NCBI GenBank assembly: GCA_964459165.1
Contig: CAYWKM010000053.1
Coordinates: 1-10,361 of the forward strand
Origin: RGIG4074 sp964459165
GTDB taxonomy: Bacteria > Bacillota > Clostridia > Christensenellales > Borkfalkiaceae
Direction: 5' to 3'
DNA: 10,361 nucleotides
Shown: in pieces, positions 5,206 through 10,361 of the stretch
Layout of the letters: the number at the start of each line of letters is the position of its first letter
Numbering within the stretch: position 1 is the stretch's first letter
Made by a program: the position numbers and the translations under genes
Notes under the pieces: model-generated
What the model was told of the DNA's origin: nothing
Database searches by the model: none
Seen by the model: only the letters and a program-made list of their open reading frames with translations

Positions 5206-6525
5206 ATGGCGTTATTCGAATCTCTTTCGGACAGATTAAATCATATTTTTTCAAAACTCACCAAGAGAGGAAAGCTCACCGAGCTGGAAATCAAGGGCGC
5301 GATGAGGGAAGTCCGCGTCGCCCTTCTCGAAGCGGACGTGAACATTAAGGTCGCTAAGCAGTTTATTTCTTCCGTATCCGAAAAGGCGGTGGGACAGGAA
5401 ATATTAAATTCCTTGAATCCTTCGCAGCAGGTTATCAAGATCGTCAACGAGGAGCTCGTCTCTTTGATGGGTTCTACGAACGCGAAGATAGAAATTTCTC
5501 CCAGTCCTCCCACGGTCATCATGATGTGCGGGTTGCAGGGCGCGGGAAAGACGACTCTATGCGGAAAGCTCGCCGTCTATTTAAAGAAGCAGGGGAAGCG
5601 TCCTCTGCTCGTCGCGGGCGATATTTACCGCCCTGCGGCGATCAATCAGCTCCAAGTCGTGGGGAAAAACGCGGGGGCGGAAGTGTTCGAAAGGGGCGCT
5701 CAGAATCCCGTAAAGACGGCGGAGGAAGCCGTCGCGTACGCAAAGAAAATGGGGTTCGACGTCGTCGTCATCGATACGGCGGGGCGGCTGCAAATAGACG
5801 AGACTCTGATGCGGGAGCTGGAAAACATCAAGAAAAAAGCGGAGGTCACCGAGATTCTCCTCACCATCGACGCGATGCTCGGACAGGAAGCGGTAAACGT
5901 GGCCGATACCTTCAATAAGAGGCTGGAAATCACGGGCGTTGTCCTCACCAAGCTCGACGGCGATACGAGGGGCGGCGCGTGCCTTTCCGTAAAGGCGGTG
6001 ACCGGCAAACCGATTAAGTTTATCAGCGTAGGGGAAAAATTAGGCGATCTCGAACCTTTCTATCCGGACAGAATGGCTTCCCGAATCCTCGGCATGGGCG
6101 ACGTTTTATCGCTCATCGAAAAGGCGCAGGAGAGCATTTCGGAGGAGCAAGCCAAGGCGATGCAGAAGAAGGTGAGAGAAAATTCCTTTACCCTCTCCGA
6201 CTATCTCGATCAATTCGAGACGATGAAGAAGATGGGCGGCGCGCAGGCTTTGATCGGAATGCTTCCGAACGCGGGAAAGATGAAAATAAAGGACGGCGAC
6301 GTCGACGAAAAGAAGCTGGAGCGCACGAAAGCGATCATTCTTTCGATGACGGCGCAGGAGCGGGAGAATCCCGAAATCATCAACGGATCGAGGAAAAAGA
6401 GGATCGCCGCGGGTTCGGGAACGACGATTCCCGAAGTCAATCGGCTGTTGAAGCAGTTCGAGCAGAGCAAAACGCTGATGAAACAGTTAAAGGGAAACAA
6501 AGGCAAATTCCGAATGCCTTTTTAA
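5206..6525 (+). CDS. ffh: Signal recognition particle GTPase Ffh (SRP54)
   Basis: This 439-residue protein binds signal peptides of nascent membrane and secreted proteins together with SRP RNA and delivers ribosomes to FtsY at the membrane. An N-terminal four-helix N domain (about 1-95) precedes the G domain. That domain has P-loop GLQGAGKTT (109-117), DTAGR (190-194) and TKLDGDTRGGA (248-258). The M domain begins near 325 (FTLSDYLDQFETMKKMGG) and contains the RNA-binding segment RKKRIAAGSG (396-405), followed by EVNRLLKQFEQ (410-420). Length and all motifs are normal. The ATG follows the ylxM stop with no gap, with AGGGA in the end of ylxM. It is the second gene of the translation/targeting cluster, under the consensus promoter at 4791-4819. 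Confidence 0.98.
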   Translation: MALFESLSDRLNHIFSKLTKRGKLTELEIKGAMREVRVALLEADVNIKVAKQFISSVSEKAVGQEILNSLNPSQQVIKIVNEELVSLMGSTNAKIEISPSPPTVIMMCGLQGAGKTTLCGKLAVYLKKQGKRPLLVAGDIYRPAAINQLQVVGKNAGAEVFERGAQNPVKTAEEAVAYAKKMGFDVVVIDTAGRLQIDETLMRELENIKKKAEVTEILLTIDAMLGQEAVNVADTFNKRLEITGVVLTKLDGDTRGGACLSVKAVTGKPIKFISVGEKLGDLEPFYPDRMASRILGMGDVLSLIEKAQESISEEQAKAMQKKVRENSFTLSDYLDQFETMKKMGGAQALIGMLPNAGKMKIKDGDVDEKKLERTKAIILSMTAQERENPEIINGSRKKRIAAGSGTTIPEVNRLLKQFEQSKTLMKQLKGNKGKFRMPF

Positions 6526-6571
6526 TAAAGAAAATTCAAATGTAGAAGGATTTTTTGGAGGTATTTTATTT

Positions 6572-6871
6572 ATGGCAGTAAAAATGAGACTCATGAGAAT
6601 GGGCGACAAAAAGAACCCTATTTACCGCGTCGTTGTCGTAGACGCGAGGAAGGCTCTTACCGGCGAATACATCGATTGCGTCGGTCATTATAAACCCACC
6701 GTCGAGCCTGCGGAGCTCGTCGTCGATAACGACAAGGCGAGGGATTGGATCGCGAAGGGCGTTCAGCCCACCGAAACGGTGAAAGGGCTTCTCGTGAAAA
6801 GCGGCGCGATCGAACCGTCCGCAAAGCTCAGCCCTTCCAAGACGAAGGGCAAGAAAGGAAAGAAAAATTGA
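6572..6871 (+). CDS. rpsP: 30S ribosomal protein S16
   Basis: This 99-residue protein is S16, an early-binding 30S subunit protein that stabilises the 5' domain of 16S rRNA. The start MAVKMRLMRMGDKKNPIYRVVVVDAR (with the G-x-K-K-x-P-x-Y-R core at 11-19) and the later GHYKP (38-42) are diagnostic. The C-terminal tail from about 86 is lysine rich and slightly longer than in the shortest homologues. A strong GGAGG (6557-6561) lies 10 nt before the ATG, suiting high expression. The 46-nt gap after ffh contains no terminator, so it is co-transcribed with ffh. Confidence 0.98.
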   Translation: MAVKMRLMRMGDKKNPIYRVVVVDARKALTGEYIDCVGHYKPTVEPAELVVDNDKARDWIAKGVQPTETVKGLLVKSGAIEPSAKLSPSKTKGKKGKKN

Positions 6872-6899
6872 TTTGCCGTCGAGGGAAAGGACTTAAAAT

Positions 6900-7169
6900 A
6901 TGTTGGATTTAATTAAATATATCGTAAATCAGTTTGCCGAAGAAAAGGACGAGATCGAATACGAGGTCAAAGAGGACGGCAACGTCGTCAACGTCACCGT
7001 CTTTCTCGCCTCTTCCGATATGGGCAAGGTGATCGGCAAGCAGGGTAAAATTGCAAAGGCGATTCGTACGCTCGTGCGCAACGCCGCCGCGAAAGAGGGT
7101 AAAAAGTATACCGTAGAGATTAAAGAAAAGGGCGTTTCCGCCGAAGCTTCCGAGGGCGAGAACGCCTGA
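6900..7169 (+). CDS. khpA: KhpA, KH-domain RNA-binding protein
   Basis: This 89-residue protein is the small KH-domain protein called KhpA or YlqC. In Gram-positive bacteria it partners KhpB (EloR/Jag) and binds RNA, affecting cell elongation and post-transcriptional control. The KH signature GKVIGKQGKIAKAIRTLV (positions 41-58) holds the GxxG loop (G-K-Q-G at 45-48). Length and N-terminus (MLDLIKYIVNQF) match the family. An AAAGGA site (6886-6891) lies 8 nt upstream of the ATG. It follows rpsP by 28 nt, as in other Bacillota. A terminator-like hairpin follows the gene. Confidence 0.95.
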   Translation: MLDLIKYIVNQFAEEKDEIEYEVKEDGNVVNVTVFLASSDMGKVIGKQGKIAKAIRTLVRNAAAKEGKKYTVEIKEKGVSAEASEGENA

Positions 7170-7185
7170 CGGAACAAGAAACACC

Positions 7186-7217
7186 GAGGGCCGAATTGTA
7201 TCAATTCGGCTCTTTTC
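7186..7217 (+). terminator. Terminator-like hairpin between khpA and rimM
   Basis: GCCGAATTG (7190-7198) pairs perfectly with CAATTCGGC (7202-7210) around TAT. The stem extends outward by four more pairs, two of them G-T wobbles. It is followed by TCTTTTC (7211-7217). The T run is short, so it may be a partial terminator that lowers expression of the rimM block rather than a full stop. I see no convincing promoter downstream of it in 7218-7320. Confidence 0.7.
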
Positions 7218-7320
7218 AAACATTCAAAAAAAACGCCGTCGGCGGAGAGAAACGCGGACAAAGCTTTCATCGACGTCGTTTTGCGGATAAAAAGACAAGG
7301 AAAGGGATTTTGACAGACAG

Positions 7321-7818
7321 ATGGACAGATTGATCATAGGGAACGTATTGAAGCCGCAGGGGATTCGGGGAGAAATCAAGGTAAAGGCTTTCACCGATTC
7401 CCCGAAGGATTTGAAAAATTTCAAAACGGTTTATATCGACGGCGCGAGCTATAAGGTTCTGTTCTGCCGCGTGGAGGGCGAAGCCGCCTTTTTGTCTCTT
7501 CGCGGCGTCGCCGACCGCGACGCGGCGGAAGCGCTTCGCGGCAAAAATATCGAAGCGGCGCGAGAGGACGCGCCCGAGCTCGAAGAGGGCGTCTATTATA
7601 TCGTCGACATCATCGGATGCGAAGTGTTCGACGACAAGGGCGAAAGACTCGGCGTCGTGACGGACGTCGTCTCCGCCGCGACGGATATTTATACCCTTTC
7701 AAACGGGGGAAAGGAGATCCTCTTCCCCGCCGTAAAGGGCGTGGTGATCGTCGCGGACGTGGAGCATAAGAAGCTCGTCGTGGACAGGAAAAGATTTCTC
7801 GAAGTGGCGGCGATGTAG
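7321..7818 (+). CDS. rimM: Ribosome maturation factor RimM
   Basis: This 165-residue protein assists assembly of the 30S head, where it interacts with S19. The N-terminal beta-barrel carries LIIGNVLKPQGIRGEIKVK (4-22), the usual G-x-x-G-x-R/K-G-E-x-x-V signature. The C-terminal PRC-barrel starts near 90 (EGVYYIVDIIGCEV) and includes the EILFPAVKGVV strand pair (132-142). Length is typical. The ATG at 7321 has only an AAAGGG 14 nt upstream (7301-7306), so translation may be modest. No alternative in-frame start is better. A 151-nt gap with a hairpin separates it from khpA. It lies 2 nt before trmD, the near-universal rimM-trmD pairing. Confidence 0.95.
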   Translation: MDRLIIGNVLKPQGIRGEIKVKAFTDSPKDLKNFKTVYIDGASYKVLFCRVEGEAAFLSLRGVADRDAAEALRGKNIEAAREDAPELEEGVYYIVDIIGCEVFDDKGERLGVVTDVVSAATDIYTLSNGGKEILFPAVKGVVIVADVEHKKLVVDRKRFLEVAAM

Positions 7819-7820
7819 AA

Positions 7821-8489
7821 ATGAAAATCGATATTCTCACTCTTTTCCCCGAAATGTTCGCTCCCTTGAAGGAGAGCGTCGTCGGCAGGGCGCAAAAGGA
7901 AGGAAAGGTGGAAATCGCCGTTCACAACATCCGCGATTACACCGAGGATAAGCATAATAAATGCGACGATTATCCCTTCGGCGGCGGCGCGGGGATGGTG
8001 ATGATGGCGCAGCCCATCGGTTCGTGCATCGAGGCCGTGGATCCGAATCACGAGGCGAGGAGGATTTATATGTCGCCCAAAGGACAGGTGTTCCGCCAGC
8101 AAAAGGTATACGAGCTTCTCTCTTGCGACAGGCTGTTGATTTTGTGCGGTCATTACGAGGGGGTGGATCAAAGGGCGATCGATCTTTACATCGACGAGGA
8201 AATCTCTATCGGGGATTACGTCTTGACGGGCGGAGAGCTTCCCGCCATGGTCGTTGCCGACTGCGTCGCGCGTTACGTGGACGGCGTGATCAGCGCTTCT
8301 TCATTGGTGGACGAGAGCTTTTCGGAAAATCTTCTCGAATATCCGCAGTATACCCGTCCGCCCGAATATAAGGGGCTTTCCGTTCCGGAAGCGCTTCGAT
8401 CGGGCGATCACGCAAGGATAGACAAATGGAGAAGGGAACAGGCTTTAAAAATTACCGAAGAGAGGAGACCCGATCTGTTGAAGAAATAA
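7821..8489 (+). CDS. trmD: tRNA (guanine-37-N1)-methyltransferase TrmD
   Basis: This 222-residue SPOUT-fold enzyme methylates G37 next to the anticodon using S-adenosylmethionine, preventing +1 frameshifting. Conserved blocks are MKIDILTLFPEMF (1-13), DDYPFGGGAGMVM (49-61), LCGHYEGVDQR (108-118) and EISIGDYVLTGGELPAM (127-143), the last two forming the trefoil-knot cofactor site. YPQYTRPPEYKG (174-185) follows. In the block before it, VDESF (163-167), the residue before SF is E165, where the E. coli and H. influenzae enzymes have the catalytic Asp. The ATG lies 2 nt after the rimM stop without a strong ribosome site, suggesting coupling. rplS, the usual next gene, is absent. Confidence 0.97.
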   Translation: MKIDILTLFPEMFAPLKESVVGRAQKEGKVEIAVHNIRDYTEDKHNKCDDYPFGGGAGMVMMAQPIGSCIEAVDPNHEARRIYMSPKGQVFRQQKVYELLSCDRLLILCGHYEGVDQRAIDLYIDEEISIGDYVLTGGELPAMVVADCVARYVDGVISASSLVDESFSENLLEYPQYTRPPEYKGLSVPEALRSGDHARIDKWRREQALKITEERRPDLLKK

Positions 8490-8532
8490 AAGGGGACGGA
8501 AGAGAGAAGCTTTTTCCGTTCGGGAGGGGTTT

Positions 8533-9399
8533 ATGAAAAAAATACAGTGGTTTCCCGGGCATATGACCAAAGCCATGCGCAATATGGAGGAGGAAAGAAA
8601 GCTCGCCGACGGGGTCGTCGTCGTGCTCGACGCGAGGGCGCCCGCCGCTACGCTCAATAAAAATTTAAAGAAGCTGTTCGGCGAAAAACCCGTTCTCTAC
8701 GTCCTGAATAAGTGCGATCTTGCCGATCCCCCCAAGGTAAACGCATTCGTTCGCCTCATCGAGGGGCAGGGGAAGCCCGCCGTAAAGGTTTGCGGAAACA
8801 ATCAAGCGTCGAAGCGGTTCATTATCGATAAACTCGACGCGCTGGTCAAGGAGAAGCGCGACCGCGCCGAAGCGAAGGGAATTACTCGCTCCTTTCATTT
8901 TATGGTGGCGGGAATTCCGAATACGGGAAAGAGTACGATCATCAACCTGTTGAGCGGCGCAAAAAAGGCGGAGACGGGCGATAAGGCGGGCGTTACGAAA
9001 CAGGTCAGGTGGATCAGATGCTCCTCTTTCGACCTTTTGGATACGCCGGGAACAATGCCTCCCTCCTGCGAAGATCAGCTTCTCGCAAGGCATTTAGCGT
9101 ACATCGGGAGCATCAACGACGCCATTCTCGCCATGGACGAGATCGCGTTAGAGCTTTTGAGAGAGCTCTCCGTTCTCTATCCGGAAAGATTGACGGAAAG
9201 GTACGGAATCGAAGATACGGATGCGCAGCCTCTCGCCATGCTCGAAGCGGTATGTAAGCGTCGCGGCTTTCTTTTAAAGGGAGGCAGGGATTACGATTAC
9301 GAAAAGGGAATCCGCGCCGTCGTGGACGATTTGAGAAAGGGAAGGCTGGGTCCGGTCACCTTTGAGGACGCGAAGGATTACGAGGATTTGGCGTTTTAA
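8533..9399 (+). CDS. rbgA: Ribosome biogenesis GTPase RbgA (YlqF)
   Basis: This 288-residue circularly permuted GTPase is needed for late 50S subunit assembly. The opening QWFPGHMTKAM (5-15) holds the catalytic His (H10, equivalent to H9 in B. subtilis). The permuted order of G motifs is visible: G4 NKCD (59-62) comes first, followed by G1 GIPNTGKST (127-135), G2 T155 and G3 DTPG (170-173). The C-terminal helical RNA-binding domain follows (about 175-288) and is of usual length. A strong GGAGG-type site (8523-8527) sits 5 nt before the ATG. The 43-nt gap after trmD contains no room for rplS. Confidence 0.96.
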   Translation: MKKIQWFPGHMTKAMRNMEEERKLADGVVVVLDARAPAATLNKNLKKLFGEKPVLYVLNKCDLADPPKVNAFVRLIEGQGKPAVKVCGNNQASKRFIIDKLDALVKEKRDRAEAKGITRSFHFMVAGIPNTGKSTIINLLSGAKKAETGDKAGVTKQVRWIRCSSFDLLDTPGTMPPSCEDQLLARHLAYIGSINDAILAMDEIALELLRELSVLYPERLTERYGIEDTDAQPLAMLEAVCKRRGFLLKGGRDYDYEKGIRAVVDDLRKGRLGPVTFEDAKDYEDLAF

Positions 9400-9402
9400 A
9401 AA

Positions 9403-10029
9403 ATGGGAAAGATTGACAGGATGGACAAAGCGGATAAGACGGAAAGGGAGAGAGCGTTGCACGCGCTCGGCTATCGCTATATCGCCGCGTGCGACGAGGT
9501 GGGAAGAGGTCCTTTGGCGGGACCCGTGGTGTGCGCCGTCGTCGTTATGCCGATCGAGGAGGAACTTCTGATCGAAGGAATCGACGATAGCAAAAGGCTC
9601 TCCGAAAGCAAGCGGAAAAAGCTCGACGTTCTCATTCGGGAAAGGGCGATCGATTACGCCGTCTGCGAGATCGATAACGATGTAATCGACGAAATCAACA
9701 TTTTGCAGGCGACGAGACTTTGCATGAAGAACGCAATCGAGCGATTGAAGATAAAGCCCGATTACGTCGTCACCGACGGGAACATGACGCTGGATATCTC
9801 CGTTCCGCAGGAGAGCATCGTTCACGGCGACGCTCTGTGCTACTCCGTCGGCGCGGCGAGCATCGTCGCCAAGGTTTACAGGGATCGCCTGATGACGCAG
9901 TTTGCGGAAGAATTTCCCTATTACGCCTTTGAAAAAAATAAGGGCTACGGGACAAAGGCGCACATTCAAGGAATTAAGGAGCACGGACCGTGCAGAATTC
10001 ACAGAAGAACTTTCATAACAAAAATTTAG
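9403..10029 (+). CDS. rnhB: Ribonuclease HII
   Basis: This 208-residue enzyme cleaves RNA in RNA-DNA hybrids and removes misincorporated ribonucleotides from DNA. The catalytic carboxylates are D31 and E32 in CDEVGRGPLAGPV, D125 in VTDG and D143 in HGDA. The D125-D143 spacing of 18 equals that of the E. coli enzyme. DDSKRLSE (61-68), SIVAKVYRDR (153-162) and GYGTKAH (181-187) are also typical. Two starts are possible: ATG at 9403, 3 nt after the rbgA stop, or ATG at 9421. Both precede the conserved core, and neither has a strong ribosome site. The last 40 nt overlap yraN. Confidence 0.96.
   Translation: MGKIDRMDKADKTERERALHALGYRYIAACDEVGRGPLAGPVVCAVVVMPIEEELLIEGIDDSKRLSESKRKKLDVLIRERAIDYAVCEIDNDVIDEINILQATRLCMKNAIERLKIKPDYVVTDGNMTLDISVPQESIVHGDALCYSVGAASIVAKVYRDRLMTQFAEEFPYYAFEKNKGYGTKAHIQGIKEHGPCRIHRRTFITKI
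9976..9992 (+). promoter_or_regulatory. Ribosome binding site and GTG start of yraN inside rnhB
   Basis: A perfect AAGGAG (9976-9981) lies 8 nt before a GTG (9990-9992), both within the last codons of rnhB. It is the best initiation signal near the YraN frame and explains how the conserved N-terminus NLGASGE is included. Confidence 0.8.
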
Positions 10030-10343
10030 GCGCTTCGGGCGAAAAGAAAGCCGCGAAGTATCTGAAAAAATTAAAGTATAAAATTTTAGAAAAAAATTAT
10101 TCCACTCCCTTCGGCGAGGCGGACATCGTCGCGCGGGACGGGGAGGATATCGTCTTTATCGAAGTCAAGACGAGGACAAGCGAGCTTTTCGGAGAACCGA
10201 GCGATGCGGTAAACGAAAAGAAACGGAGACGTTACAGAAACATCGCCGCTTGCTATTTGTCGGACGCGGAGAACTCCTTTTACCGTTTCGACGTCGTCGA
10301 AATCATAGGGGAGGAAATCAATCATATCAAAAACGCTTTTTGA
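9990..10343 (+). CDS. yraN: YraN/UPF0102 family putative nuclease
   Basis: This 117-residue protein belongs to the UPF0102/YraN family, small proteins with a PD-(D/E)xK endonuclease-like core that lie next to rnhB in many bacteria; the cellular role is not settled. NLGASGEKKAAKYLKK (12-27) is the family opening. The catalytic-type residues are E43 and D45 in FGEAD (41-45) and E58/K60 in FIEVKTR (56-62). The later GEPSDAV (68-74) is also conserved. The gene starts at GTG inside rnhB (40-nt overlap) in another frame, so translation is probably coupled. Length is normal and the gene is complete, ending 18 nt before the window edge. Confidence 0.92.
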   Translation: MQNSQKNFHNKNLGASGEKKAAKYLKKLKYKILEKNYSTPFGEADIVARDGEDIVFIEVKTRTSELFGEPSDAVNEKKRRRYRNIAACYLSDAENSFYRFDVVEIIGEEINHIKNAF

Positions 10344-10361
10344 AGGGACCGCTCGGACGCG

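Noticed and set aside
7310..7315. TTGACA just before the rimM start
   Set aside because: No -10-like hexamer lies at 16-18 bp, and the start would be inside the gene.
9274..10002. Long minus-strand frame of 242 codons opposite rnhB
   Set aside because: RNase HII on the plus strand has all its catalytic motifs. The antisense frame shows no recognisable domain or ribosome site.

Overview
The window looks like a chromosomal segment from a Bacillota (Clostridia-like) bacterium of moderate GC content. Three things support this: the gene order ylxM-ffh-rpsP-khpA-rimM-trmD-rbgA-rnhB-yraN, an ECF-type thiamine transporter subunit under a TPP riboswitch, and housekeeping promoters of the TTGACA/TATAAT type with 17-bp spacers. 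I cannot name a genus from the sequence alone. Almost everything is core housekeeping. I found no CRISPR array, insertion sequence, prophage, toxin-antitoxin pair, tRNA or rRNA.

Layout. (1) 1-454: the first 13 codons of a leftward gene cut by the window edge, probably a Schlafen/AlbA_2-domain protein, with a good promoter; then a weakly supported 59-residue rightward ORF. (2) 455-1719: a HAD-family hydrolase and a GNAT acetyltransferase sharing an ATGA stop/start overlap. (3) 1813-3243, leftward: a thiT-like thiamine transporter gene with an extra N-terminal membrane domain, preceded by promoter, TPP riboswitch and leader terminator and followed by its own terminator. (4) 3232-4738, rightward: yfbR (5'-deoxynucleotidase) and a PlsC-type acyltransferase. 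The yfbR and thiT promoters are back to back with touching -35 boxes. (5) 4773-10343: a long rightward cluster for protein targeting and translation. It begins with a perfect-consensus promoter embedded in the terminator of the preceding acyltransferase gene.

The large cluster links co-translational targeting (YlxM, Ffh), 30S assembly and maturation (S16, RimM, probably KhpA), tRNA m1G37 methylation (TrmD), 50S assembly (RbgA) and nucleic-acid maintenance (RNase HII, YraN). A terminator hairpin after khpA divides it into two blocks. rplS (L19), which usually lies between trmD and rbgA, is absent, and so is ylqD between khpA and rimM.

The points most worth a second look are the enlarged ThiT with an exact 26-bp in-frame repeat in one membrane helix, the two unusually compact promoter arrangements, the missing rplS, and a few substitutions at usually invariant active-site positions. 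I did not find convincing evidence of a previously undescribed system.
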